In this document: piece by piece, positions 42,479 to 51,158 of the stretch
Layout of the letters: every line of letters starts with the position of its first letter
Position numbering within the stretch: position 1 is the first letter of the stretch
NCBI RefSeq assembly: GCF_000426345.1
Contig: NZ_AUFE01000043.1
Span: forward strand, 1-60,406
DNA: 60,406 nucleotides
DNA from: Cupriavidus phytohabitans
GTDB taxonomy: Bacteria; Pseudomonadota; Gammaproteobacteria; Burkholderiales; Burkholderiaceae
Reading direction: 5' to 3'
The notes under the pieces: model-generated
The model's input: only the letters and a program-made list of their open reading frames with translations
Databases searched by the model: none
What the model was told of the DNA's origin: nothing
Made by a program: the position numbers and the translations under genes

Positions 42479-43735
42479 TTGGACCTTCCTGCCTCGCCGC
42501 CCGCCACACCCGCTTCCGGCCTCCTCGCCACCCAGCCGACGCCGCTGGAGCAGTTGCACCTGCCGGCGGCGCTGTCCGGACGCGACGGCAGCAACCGCGC
42601 GCCCGCCACCGCCGCCCGCATCGCCGCGGCCGACGACCTGGCCGCCGTCACCGCCTGGCTCGCGCGCTATGCCGACAGCGCGGCGACCGTGAACGCCTAC
42701 CGCCGCGAGGTCGAGCGGCTGCTGCTGTGGGCCGTGCTGCAACTGGGCAAGCCGCTGTCGTCACTGACGCACGAGGACCTGCTGGTCTATGAACGCTTCC
42801 TGGCCGCCCCCCAGCCCGCCGCGCGCTGGGTGCTCGCCGGCAGCAAGAAGCTCGGCCGCGGCCATCCGGACTGGCGCCCGTTTGCCGGGCCGCTGTCGCC
42901 GGCGAGCGTGCGCCACGCGCTGGTGATCCTGAACGCCCTCTTCGCCTGGCTGACCGAGGCCGGCTACCTGGCCGGCAATCCGCTCGCGCTGGCGCGCCGG
43001 CGGCGCGCGCCGACGCAGCCCCGCATCACCCGGTACCTGAGCCACGAACTGTGGGAAACCGTCAAGGACACGGTCGAGGCCATGCCAACGGAAACCGCGC
43101 GTGAGCGCCTGCATGCGGCGCGCTGCCGCTGGCTGTTGAGCGTGCTCTATCTGGGCGGACTGCGCGCGGCGGAAGTCACCGGCACCACCATGGGGGCGTT
43201 CTTCTGCCGGCGCGATGCCCAGGGCATCGAGCGCTGGTGGCTCGAGGTCACCGGAAAGGGAAACAAGACCCGGCTGGTGCCGACCACCGACGAGCTGATC
43301 GCCGAACTCGCGCGCTACCGCCGCGCCCACGGGCTGGCACCCACCCCGCACCCCGGCGAAACGCGCCCGCTGCTGCTGCCGGTGATCGGACGCGCGGGCC
43401 GCGAGCACCATGACAAAGGCCTGTCACGCGGGGCGCTACACCTGATCCTGAAGGAAGTGTTCGGCCTGGCGGCCGCGCGCCTGCGCGCGCGCGGGCCGGA
43501 ATGGGCGGCGCAGGCCGATGTCCTGGCGAGCGCCTCGGCCCACTGGCTGCGCCATACCGCCGGCTCGCACATGACCGACCGGCAGGTGGATCTGCGCTAT
43601 GTCAGGGATAATTTTGGGCATTCGTCGATCTCCACGACCAGCGGCTACCTGCACAGCGAGGAGGATGCGCGGCACGAGGCGACACAGGAGCGGCATCGAA
43701 TCGGCTGGGGCACCTCCAACAAGGAAATCCCTTGA
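42479..43735 (+). CDS. Tyrosine site-specific recombinase (integrase)
   Basis: A 418-aa recombinase. The N-terminal core-binding (SAM-like) domain spans about 55-170. The catalytic domain (about 185-410) has Arg in GGLRAAEVTG, the Lys strand GKGNKTRLV, His-x2-Arg in HWLRHTAGS, His in FGHSSISTT and the nucleophile Tyr in SGYLHS. All catalytic residues are present. The start appears to be TTG 42479, because an in-frame stop lies upstream; a weak start suits a low-level recombinase. It is alone, unlike three-integrase (RIT) elements. Confidence 0.85.
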   Translation: MDLPASPPATPASGLLATQPTPLEQLHLPAALSGRDGSNRAPATAARIAAADDLAAVTAWLARYADSAATVNAYRREVERLLLWAVLQLGKPLSSLTHEDLLVYERFLAAPQPAARWVLAGSKKLGRGHPDWRPFAGPLSPASVRHALVILNALFAWLTEAGYLAGNPLALARRRRAPTQPRITRYLSHELWETVKDTVEAMPTETARERLHAARCRWLLSVLYLGGLRAAEVTGTTMGAFFCRRDAQGIERWWLEVTGKGNKTRLVPTTDELIAELARYRRAHGLAPTPHPGETRPLLLPVIGRAGREHHDKGLSRGALHLILKEVFGLAAARLRARGPEWAAQADVLASASAHWLRHTAGSHMTDRQVDLRYVRDNFGHSSISTTSGYLHSEEDARHEATQERHRIGWGTSNKEIP

Positions 43736-43799
43736 TTCGCGAAGATTCGGGTCGTCCCCGTTTGGATGCTGCTGTCTCCAGGTAAGACCATGGAAACCA

Positions 43800-44804
43800 C
43801 TAATTCGGCGTGATGTTCGCACGCTGAGCAGTGGCGCGCATCAGCGGCAGTTCCTTGCTGATCATGGCACTGACCTGCCCCGGGCCCGCGTAGTTCGGCT
43901 CCAGCCCGTTGGCCAGCAGCTTCTGCTGGACCTCATGGTCTTTCATCGCCTGCGCTACCGCTTTTTCGAGCCGGGCCCTGACGTCGGCCGGCAAGCCGCG
44001 CGGCGCCGCAATGGCTACCCACGAGTCGGCGTCGAAGCCCGGATAACCCGCTTCCGCGACGGTGGGCACGTCAGGCAGCAGCGTGGCGCGGCGGGCGCCC
44101 ATGACCGCGACCGGCTTGATCTTGCCGCTGCGGATATGGGGCAGCGACGCGGCGACCGTATCGACCGAGAACGGAATCTGCCCGCCGATCAGGTCGGCCA
44201 CAGCCGGCGCACTGCCCTTGTACGGGATGTGCTGCAGCTTCATGCCCGTGGCGCCCAGCAGCAGCTCGCCTGCGAAATGCCCGGTGGTGCCGGTACCGAA
44301 GGACCCATAGACGTACTTGCCCGGCGCAGCGTTGACCGCCGCAACCATCTGCGGCAGCGTATCCACTGGCACCACCTTGTTCGCCAGCACGATCAGCGGG
44401 ACGCGCGCCACCAGCCCCACGGGCTCGAAGCTTTTCACGGGGTCATACGGCAGGCTCGCGTTGATGGCGGGATTGACGGTGAATGTCGAGCCCGAACTGA
44501 TCAGCAGTGTGTAGCCATCGGCTGCGGCCTTGGCCACGTAGCCGGCCCCGACGATGGTGCCGGCACCGGCGCGGTTCTCGATCACCACCGGCTGGCCCAG
44601 CGCATCGCCAAGGCTCTTGCCGACGAGCCGGCCGATCATGTCGACCGCCCCGCCCGCCGGGAAAGGCACCACCAGCGTGACGGGCCGGACTGGAAACGCC
44701 GATGCCGCGTGGGCCCCGACGGCGGCAACCGCCAGCGCTGGCAGCGCCAGCGCCCGGGCCGCCACGAAGGCTCTGCGCAGGGACGAATGTAGAGTGGGAT
44801 TCAT
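43800..44804 (-). CDS. Bug-family substrate-binding protein linked to acdS
   Basis: A 334-aa periplasmic receptor with a signal peptide of about 34 residues ending AHA-A. The mature part has FPVRPVTLVVPFPAGGAVD, VIENRAGAGT, HIPYKGSAPA and PTVAEAGYPG. It lies 21 bp after acdS on the same strand, so they are co-transcribed. A role in uptake of ACC, a D-amino acid or a related compound is suggested by this linkage only. It is a paralogue of the receptor at 21455. Confidence 0.88.
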   Translation of the reverse strand: MNPTLHSSLRRAFVAARALALPALAVAAVGAHAASAFPVRPVTLVVPFPAGGAVDMIGRLVGKSLGDALGQPVVIENRAGAGTIVGAGYVAKAAADGYTLLISSGSTFTVNPAINASLPYDPVKSFEPVGLVARVPLIVLANKVVPVDTLPQMVAAVNAAPGKYVYGSFGTGTTGHFAGELLLGATGMKLQHIPYKGSAPAVADLIGGQIPFSVDTVAASLPHIRSGKIKPVAVMGARRATLLPDVPTVAEAGYPGFDADSWVAIAAPRGLPADVRARLEKAVAQAMKDHEVQQKLLANGLEPNYAGPGQVSAMISKELPLMRATAQRANITPN

Positions 44805-44825
44805 CGCAGCACCTCCGTGCGTCGG

Positions 44826-45842
44826 TCAGCCGTTGCGGAACAGGAAGCTGTAGGCGTTCAGGGCCGGTGCTCCGCCGAGATGGGCATACAGCACGCGCGA
44901 GCCTTCGGGGAATTCGCCGCGCCGGACCATGTCGATCATCCCCTGCATCGATTTCCCCTCGTAGACCGGGTCGGTCATCATGCCTTCGTACTTGGCGCTC
45001 AGGCGGATAGCCTCGAGCGTGCCTTCGGACGGCAGGCCATATTCGGGGCCGCCATAGCGCTCGTCGAGCACCACGTCGGCGTCGACGATGTCGCGATCCA
45101 GTTCCACCAGCCCCGCAGTATGCTTGGCGATGCGCAGGATCTGCGCGCGGGTCTGGGCGGGCTTGGCGGAGGCATCGATACCGATCACGCGATCAGCCCG
45201 GCCGTCGGCGGCAAAGCCCACCACCATGCCCGCCTGCGTGCTGCCCGTGACCGAACACACAACGATGTAGTCGAACCTGAAGCCCAGCTCGGCCTCCTGC
45301 GCGCGCACTTCCTCGGCAAAACCGACGAAGCCCAGGCCGCCCAGCGGGTGCTCCGAGCAGCCGGCCGGGATCGGATACGGCTTGCCGCCCTCCTGACGCA
45401 CGCTCTCCATGGCCTCTTCCCAGCTCTTGCGGATGCCGATGTCGAAGCCGTCGGCCACCAGGCGCACGTCGGCACCCATCATCCGGGACATCTGGATGTT
45501 GCCGACCCGGTCATAGACCGCGTCGGAGTAATTGACCCAGTTTTCCTGGACGAGCACGCACTTGAGTCCCAGGTGCGCGGCCACGGCGGCCACCTGGCGC
45601 GTCTGGTTCGACTGGATGCCGCCGATCGAGACCAGCGTGTCGCAGCCTTGCGCGAGCGCGTCCGGGATCAGGTATTCGAGCTTGCGGGTCTTGTTGCCGC
45701 CAAAGGCCAGGCCGCTGTTGCAATCCTCGCGCTTGGCGTACAGCTCGACCTTGCCGCCAAGATGGGCAGAGAGACGCTTGAGCGGCTGGATGGGCGTGGG
45801 GCCGAACGTCAGGGGATAGCGGGCGAAACGCTTGAGATTCAT
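44826..45842 (-). CDS. acdS: 1-aminocyclopropane-1-carboxylate deaminase
   Basis: A 338-aa PLP enzyme that converts ACC, the plant ethylene precursor, to ammonia and 2-oxobutanoate. Lys51 (FGGNKTRKLEYL) is the PLP lysine. Residues that separate true ACC deaminase from D-cysteine desulfhydrase are both present at the reference numbering: Glu295 (DPVYEGKS) and Leu322 (AHLGGAPALN). The length equals characterised AcdS. The start is ATG 45842; the longer frame is unlikely. It is divergent from an Lrp-type gene, the classical acdR-acdS layout, and suggests plant or rhizosphere association. Confidence 0.95.
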   Translation of the reverse strand: MNLKRFARYPLTFGPTPIQPLKRLSAHLGGKVELYAKREDCNSGLAFGGNKTRKLEYLIPDALAQGCDTLVSIGGIQSNQTRQVAAVAAHLGLKCVLVQENWVNYSDAVYDRVGNIQMSRMMGADVRLVADGFDIGIRKSWEEAMESVRQEGGKPYPIPAGCSEHPLGGLGFVGFAEEVRAQEAELGFRFDYIVVCSVTGSTQAGMVVGFAADGRADRVIGIDASAKPAQTRAQILRIAKHTAGLVELDRDIVDADVVLDERYGGPEYGLPSEGTLEAIRLSAKYEGMMTDPVYEGKSMQGMIDMVRRGEFPEGSRVLYAHLGGAPALNAYSFLFRNG

Positions 45843-45960
45843 GGTGGCGACTCCAGGGTTAGGGTGTTGTCCCGTCATCGGTGTGCCTCACAGCAACCCG
45901 GCGATGCGGCGACGGACTCTATCCTAGAAAAAAAGCCACGAAACGTGCTTGCAAAGAAGC

Positions 45961-45972
45961 GTTCTTTTGAAC
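45961..45972 (+). promoter_or_regulatory. Palindrome in the acdS-acdR promoter
   Basis: GTTC-TTTT-GAAC is a perfect inverted repeat 54 bp before acdR and 118 bp before acdS in the AT-rich divergent gap. It may be part of the AcdR binding region; Lrp sites are degenerate, so this is tentative. Confidence 0.4.
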
Positions 45973-46026
45973 ACCATTAATATGCAGATCTAAGTTTAAG
46001 CCTTCGAAAATTCTTTTACAGATCAA

Positions 46027-46572
46027 ATGAAAGAAACAAAATTTCGCACCAAATCCGCCCCCGATGCACCAGTTCGGGCTGCGTCGCAAACGCCCCCATC
46101 CGCACCCCATGTGGACACGCTCGACCGCGCCGACAAGGCGATCCTGCGCGCCCTGCAGCAGGACGCCTCGATCTCCAACGTGGCCTTGGCCGCCAAGGTC
46201 AACCTGAGCCCGCCGGCCTGCCTGCGGCGCGTGGAACGACTCAAGGAAATGGGGCTGATCCGTGGCATCGTGGCGCTGCTGAACCCCGCTGCGCTGGATG
46301 CGGGAATGCTTGTGATGATCGGCGTGGTGCTGGATCGCTCCACGCCCGAATCCTTCGCGCTGTTCGAGTCTGCCGCGCAAAAGGTATCCGGCTGCATGGA
46401 ATGCCATGTCGTGACCGGCGAATTCGATTACTTCATGCTGGTGCGCACAAGGGACAGTGAGAGCTTCAACCGCCTCCATGCGGAACAATTGCTCTACCTG
46501 CCGGGCGTGAGGCAGATCCGGTCATTCATGGTGCTCAAGCAGGTGCTATCGACGACGCAGTTTCCTATCTGA
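46027..46572 (+). CDS. acdR: Lrp/AsnC-family regulator of acdS
   Basis: A 181-aa Lrp-type regulator. After a ~30-residue N-terminal extension rich in Pro, Ala and Lys come the HTH (TLDRADKAILRALQQD, NVALAAKVNLSPPACLRRVERL) and the RAM effector domain (GVVLDRSTPESF, VTGEFDYFMLVRT). AcdR proteins activate acdS in response to ACC, and the divergent position fits. The ribosome site at ATG 46027 is weak. Confidence 0.88.
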   Translation: MKETKFRTKSAPDAPVRAASQTPPSAPHVDTLDRADKAILRALQQDASISNVALAAKVNLSPPACLRRVERLKEMGLIRGIVALLNPAALDAGMLVMIGVVLDRSTPESFALFESAAQKVSGCMECHVVTGEFDYFMLVRTRDSESFNRLHAEQLLYLPGVRQIRSFMVLKQVLSTTQFPI

Positions 46573-46907
46573 TGGGCCCACGGCGGCTGCGTCGGGGGAA
46601 GGGCCAGGTCCCCGCCGCGCATCGAAGCATATGAATTAATCCGGTCGAAGTAAACCGGCCTGCACAATCCGCCGGACCTGACGCAAGCCAGGCCGGCCGG
46701 TCCCCTTTTTCAAACCTATCATCCAACGCGTCAGCGCAAGAATCGTCCACCGCAGCGCAAGGATGTTCTATTGCGATGACCGCCGGTGCCTGTAGCGTTT
46801 CGACGACTGTCCCACCAGTCCGAGGTCGCCACACACCTTTCGGTTCCCATGCGGGCCCTGTCCCTAACCGCCCAAGTCGTTGGGCTATGAGAAGAGGAAT
46901 GTCGACT
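46573..46907. other. 335-bp gap, possible terminator
   Basis: No gene is supported here. The repeat CCGGCCTG (46655-46662) and CAGGCCGG (46689-46696), followed by CCCCTTTTT at 46702-46710, could fold into a terminator after acdR, though the loop is long. The rest probably contains the oxidase promoter. Confidence 0.35.
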
Positions 46908-47438
46908 ATGTCTAGTTCTGTTCGTTCCGACGGTAGCCAACCACATTCTGGTGATTGTTGCGGCTCAACCATGCCGCTGCGCCTGACAGTCAACGGCATG
47001 CTGCATCGCCTCGATATCGATCCGCGCGAATCCCTGCTTGACGTACTGCGCGAGCGCCTGGACCTCACGGGCACGAAGAAGGGATGCAACCAGGGCGCGT
47101 GCGGGGCCTGCACGGTGCTGGTGGACGGGCGCAGGATCAACGCCTGCCTGGCTTTGGCCGCCATGTATGACGGCGCCCACGTGAGCACGATCGAAGGCCT
47201 GTCATCGGCCGACGGCGACCTGCATCCGCTGCAGGCCGCGTTTATCGCGCACGATGGCTTCCAATGCGGATTCTGTACGGCAGGCCAGATCATGTCCGGC
47301 GTCGCCTGCATCAATGAGGGTCATGCCACCTCCGCCGAGGATGTGCGCTTCTGGATGAGCGGCAATATCTGCCGTTGCGGGGCTTACCCGGGGGTTGTCG
47401 CGGCGATCGCAGAGGTTGGTGGGAGGAAGCTGCCATGA
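46908..47438 (+). CDS. Molybdenum aldehyde oxidase, [2Fe-2S] small subunit (PaoA-like)
   Basis: A 176-aa two-domain iron-sulfur protein. The plant-type [2Fe-2S] motif is GCNQGACGACTVL with a fourth Cys in INACLAL; the second cluster is QCGFCTAGQ and CRCGAYPG. It carries electrons from the molybdenum site to FAD. E. coli PaoA has a twin-arginine signal, but here the N-terminus (MSSSVRSDGSQPHSGDCC) has none, so this complex is probably cytoplasmic. ATG 46908 has GAGG upstream at good distance. Overlaps the next gene by ATGA. Confidence 0.85.
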   Translation: MSSSVRSDGSQPHSGDCCGSTMPLRLTVNGMLHRLDIDPRESLLDVLRERLDLTGTKKGCNQGACGACTVLVDGRRINACLALAAMYDGAHVSTIEGLSSADGDLHPLQAAFIAHDGFQCGFCTAGQIMSGVACINEGHATSAEDVRFWMSGNICRCGAYPGVVAAIAEVGGRKLP

Positions 47439-48412
47439 TCCCCTTCACACTGCAGAAAGCCGGCTCGGAAGCCGAGGCGTTGGCGGCGGCCGCGGCCGGG
47501 GCCCGCTTCATCGCCGGCGGCACCACGCTGGTCGACCTGATGCGCGAGCACGTGGAACAGCCCGCGCAGCTGGTCGACATCAACGCGCTGCCGCTGAACC
47601 ATATCCGCGTGGAGGGCGACGAGCTGGTCATCGGTGCGCTGGCCCGCATGTCCGATGTCGCCGCGCATGCCGACGTTTGCCGGCTACACCCGTTGATCGC
47701 CGAGTCGCTGGTCGAGGGCGCCTCACCCCAGTTGCGCAACATGGCCAGCATCGGCGGCAACCTGCTCCAGCGCGTACGCTGTCCTTATTTCCGCATGCTC
47801 GATGCCGCCTGCAACAAGCGCTCACCGGACAGCGGCTGCGCCGCCATTGACGGCCTGCACGCGGGCAATGCCATTCTGGGCGTCAGCGACCATTGCTCCG
47901 CCACGCATCCGTCCGACCTTGCGGTCGCGCTGGTCGCACTGGACGCGGTGGTCCATGTACGGGGACCGCACGGCGCGCGCCACTTCGCCGTGGAAGACCT
48001 TTACCTGCTGCCCGGCACCACGCCGCATCTCGAACACACATTGCGGCCCGGCGAACTGATCGTCGAGGTCCGGATTCCACCGCTCGCTTATGCACGGACA
48101 GCGCGCTACCTGAAGGTGCGGGACCGCGCCTCCTATGAATTCGCACTGGTATCGGCGGCGGCGGCATACGAGGTCAGGGATGGAGCGATCCAGGCCGCTC
48201 GCCTCGCTTGCGGTGGCGTTGGCACCCGCCCGTGGCGCATGCGCGCCGCCGAACTCGCACTGCAAGGCAAGCCGCCGACGCGCGCCAGCTTCGAGGCGGC
48301 AGCGCTTGCCACGATTGCAGGCGCCACGCCGCTGCCAGGCAACCGCTACAAGGTCGCGCTGCTGCAGCGAACCGTGGTACGAGCCCTCGAACTCGCAGGA
48401 GAAGGCAGATGA
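47435..48412 (+). CDS. Molybdenum aldehyde oxidase, FAD subunit (PaoB-like)
   Basis: A 325-aa FAD-binding subunit of the xanthine dehydrogenase family. The FAD loop is RFIAGGTTLVDLM; SIGGNLLQR follows. An insertion contains Cys116, Cys126, Cys135 and Cys154 (RCPYF, ACNKR, GCAA, DHCSATH), the extra [4Fe-4S] site that distinguishes PaoB and 4-hydroxybenzoyl-CoA reductase-like proteins from ordinary xanthine dehydrogenases. ATGA overlaps at both ends show tight operon coupling. Confidence 0.85.
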   Translation: MIPFTLQKAGSEAEALAAAAAGARFIAGGTTLVDLMREHVEQPAQLVDINALPLNHIRVEGDELVIGALARMSDVAAHADVCRLHPLIAESLVEGASPQLRNMASIGGNLLQRVRCPYFRMLDAACNKRSPDSGCAAIDGLHAGNAILGVSDHCSATHPSDLAVALVALDAVVHVRGPHGARHFAVEDLYLLPGTTPHLEHTLRPGELIVEVRIPPLAYARTARYLKVRDRASYEFALVSAAAAYEVRDGAIQAARLACGGVGTRPWRMRAAELALQGKPPTRASFEAAALATIAGATPLPGNRYKVALLQRTVVRALELAGEGR

Positions 48413-50532
48413 ACGCAAACCATATCGGCCAGCCGCATGCCCGCGTCGACGGGCGCGCCAAGGTGACCGGCAGCGCGCGGTATGCCGCCGACTTCAACCA
48501 GCCCGGGCAGGCCTACGCGGTGATCGTGGGCGCTTCGATCGGACTGGGTCGCGTGACCGCACTCGACGCCGAAGCCGCGCGCCGGCTGCCAGGGGTATTG
48601 GCGGTACTGACCCACGACAACGCGCCGAAACTGGCGTACGCCCCGCACAAGGGTTTTATCGACCCTGAACACGGCGAACGTCTGCATGTCCTGCAGGACG
48701 ATCGCGTCCGCTTCTACGGGCAGCCGGTTGCCGTAGTCGTGGCGCAGACGGTGGACCAGGCCGAACACGCGGCTCGGCTGCTGCAGATTCGCTATGCAGA
48801 AGAGAGGCCGGTCTCCGACCCGCTGGACCAGCGCGCCGAGGCCGTGGTGCCCGAGGCGGGACGCGAGCCCGGTCCTCATTCGGCGGACCGGGTCCGCGGC
48901 GACCCAGAGGCCGCACTGGCCGCGCTGGCCGCGGCGGCCGTCAGCATCGACGTCACCTACGATGCCGCGCGCGAAAATCACTTCCCGATCGAGCCCAACG
49001 CCACCGTTGCCGCCTGGGAAGGCGACCGGCTGACGCTCTGGAGCAAGAGCCAGTTCGTGGTGAACGAGCAGGCCGAGATCGCGGCGATCTTCGGCATCCC
49101 CGCTGAGAACGTCCACGTCGTCTGCCCGTTCATCGGTGGCGCTTTCGGCACCAGCCTGCGCACCTGGCCGCACGTCACGCTGGCGGCGCTCGCCGCCCGC
49201 GAAGCAGGCAGGCCTGTCAAGCTGGTGCTGTCGCGGCGACAGATGTTCCATCTGACGGGACACCGGCCGCGCACCGTGCAGCGCATCGCGCTGTCGGCGA
49301 CGCCCGACGGCAGGCTGACCGGCATCGTGCACGAAGGCACCGGCGAAACCAGTCGGTACGAGCAGTTCACCGAGGCACTCACTTCGGTGACGCCGTTCCT
49401 CTATCGCTGCCCCAATGTGCGCACCCGCTACCGGCTGGTGCCGCTGGACATCGGCACGCCGACCTATATGCGGGGTCCGGGCGAGGCTACCGGCGTCTTT
49501 GCGCTGGAATGCGCGATGGACGAACTGGCCCACGCTCTCGAGATGGATCCGCTGGAACTGCGACGGCGCAATGAACCCGAGCTCGACGAAGGGATGCAAT
49601 TGCCGTTCTCCAGCCGCTCCATGCTGGCCTGCTATGCGCGCGGCGCCGACGCGTTCGGCTGGTCGCGCCGCACGCGCGAGCCGGGCTCGATGCGGGATGG
49701 CCGGCTGCGTATCGGCTGGGGGATGGCCTGTGCCAGCTACCCCGTGTTCCATGGCCAGGCCAGCGCCCGCGTGCGTCTGCTTGCCGACGGAACGGCCGAA
49801 GTGGAAGCCGCCGCCAGCGACATGGGCCCAGGCACCTACACCTCGATCACCCAGATTGCCGCCGAGACGCTGGGACTGCCGATGGCCAGCGTGCGCTTCA
49901 GCCTGGGCCGTTCGGATTTCCCGCCGACCCCGCCACATGGCGGCTCGATGACGCTCGCGTCGGTGGGCTCAGCGGTGCGTTCGGCCTGCCTGGCCGCGCT
50001 GGACCAGCGCCAGGCACGCGCGGATGGCACGGATGGCGCCATCGAAGCCAGCGCCACGGCTGGCCCCGATGCCGAGGTGCGCAGCCGGTTTTCCATGCAT
50101 GCCTTCGGTGCGGTGTTCGTCGAAGTCGCCATCGATCCCGATGTCGGCACGATCCGTGTCCGGCGCGTCGTCGGCGCCTATGGTGCGGGTCGTATCGTGA
50201 ATCCGCGGTTGGCAGCCAGCCAATGCACGGGGGGGATGGTCGGCGGCATCGGCATGGCGCTGATGGAGCGAACTGCGCTGGATCCGCGCGATGGCCGACC
50301 AGTGAATGCGCACATGGCGGATTACCTCGTGCCCGTCAACCTGGATATCCAGGGGCTGGAGGCGCATTTTGTCGACGAGGTCGATCCCCATGTGAACGAG
50401 CTCGGCGTCAAGGGATTAGGTGAAATCGCACTGGTGGGCGTGGCCCCGGCCGTGGCCAATGCCGTGTTTCACGCGACCGGAAAGCGCGTGCGGGAGCTGC
50501 CGATACGCATCGAGCACCTGGTCGAGCACTAG
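48409..50532 (+). CDS. Molybdenum aldehyde oxidase, Moco-binding subunit (PaoC-like)
   Basis: A 707-aa catalytic subunit binding molybdopterin cytosine dinucleotide. Moco motifs GGAFGTSLRTWP, RGPGEATGVFALE and the region GPGTYTSITQ are visible; the catalytic Glu672 is in GVKGLGEIALVG. Oxidises aldehydes or N-heterocycles to acids or hydroxylated rings using water. The start ATG 48409 overlaps the FAD gene. No dedicated PaoD/XdhC chaperone gene follows, so maturation must be provided elsewhere. Substrate unknown. Confidence 0.87.
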   Translation: MNANHIGQPHARVDGRAKVTGSARYAADFNQPGQAYAVIVGASIGLGRVTALDAEAARRLPGVLAVLTHDNAPKLAYAPHKGFIDPEHGERLHVLQDDRVRFYGQPVAVVVAQTVDQAEHAARLLQIRYAEERPVSDPLDQRAEAVVPEAGREPGPHSADRVRGDPEAALAALAAAAVSIDVTYDAARENHFPIEPNATVAAWEGDRLTLWSKSQFVVNEQAEIAAIFGIPAENVHVVCPFIGGAFGTSLRTWPHVTLAALAAREAGRPVKLVLSRRQMFHLTGHRPRTVQRIALSATPDGRLTGIVHEGTGETSRYEQFTEALTSVTPFLYRCPNVRTRYRLVPLDIGTPTYMRGPGEATGVFALECAMDELAHALEMDPLELRRRNEPELDEGMQLPFSSRSMLACYARGADAFGWSRRTREPGSMRDGRLRIGWGMACASYPVFHGQASARVRLLADGTAEVEAAASDMGPGTYTSITQIAAETLGLPMASVRFSLGRSDFPPTPPHGGSMTLASVGSAVRSACLAALDQRQARADGTDGAIEASATAGPDAEVRSRFSMHAFGAVFVEVAIDPDVGTIRVRRVVGAYGAGRIVNPRLAASQCTGGMVGGIGMALMERTALDPRDGRPVNAHMADYLVPVNLDIQGLEAHFVDEVDPHVNELGVKGLGEIALVGVAPAVANAVFHATGKRVRELPIRIEHLVEH

Positions 50533-50811
50533 TCCGGCAGGTGCGAAACATGCCGCCGACGCCGCCTGCAACGGGGGCGTCGGCGGATCCGCAGGTTCAA
50601 CGCGATTTTCAGATGTGTGGCTGGTTGCACGACGTGCTGGCCAAGTCCGTTCCCACGAACCATGACTGGAAGTCCGCCATGCACCAGCTCGTCATTCTGT
50701 TTGGCGAGCGATTTACCGCCGCCCGAGGCTAACAAGGATTCAAAACCGCCTCGCACACAAAATTGCGGGCAGGTCCTTCGAATCCCAGGGCTTTTGGCGA
50801 TCCGCCTGCGT

Positions 50812-51036
50812 TCAACGTGTGATCCGGTTTGCGAGCCAGTGAATGAGCGGTGCCGCGACGATGACGACGGGCAGCACTGCCGCCCAGGAAAGGAAATACG
50901 CACGCAGCCAGTGCGAAATAAACGTTCCCTCCGCGACGAACTGCATGCTTGCGATCGCTGATGCCACCGCACACGTTACGCCAACCTGTATCGCGCCAAA
51001 CGCAAAATGGCTGTACTCCTTTGGAATCTTCCACAT
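50812..51036 (-). CDS. DUF2798 small membrane protein
   Basis: A 74-aa protein with two membrane helices (about 12-33 and 46-66). FISHWLRAYFLSWAAVLPVVIVAAPLIHWLA is typical of DUF2798, whose function is unknown; the tail is basic. It lies 123 bp downstream of tcpC on the same strand, where JMP134-type clusters carry tcpY and tcpD. A separate promoter is likely. The 50533-50811 gap contains only a weak 63-aa plus-strand frame without recognisable features. Confidence 0.65.
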   Translation of the reverse strand: MWKIPKEYSHFAFGAIQVGVTCAVASAIASMQFVAEGTFISHWLRAYFLSWAAVLPVVIVAAPLIHWLANRITR

Positions 51037-51158
51037 CTTGTATCTGCCGATTTCCAGTTACCCCAGGCGCCACCTGACCGCGCGAAACACCGGGCCGGCT
51101 GGCACGGTGCGTGGTTGCAGCCGCGCCGCCCGCGAAGGCGGCGCGCCGGGTTCCGGTG

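Noticed and set aside
42479..43735. Part of a three-integrase (RIT) element
   Set aside because: Only one recombinase gene is present, and its neighbour is KfrA-like.
44826..45842. D-cysteine desulfhydrase
   Set aside because: Glu295 and Leu322, diagnostic of ACC deaminase, are both present, and an AcdR-type gene is divergent.
50541..50732. 63-aa plus-strand frame after paoC
   Set aside because: No ribosome site or domain; could be a small protein but nothing supports it.
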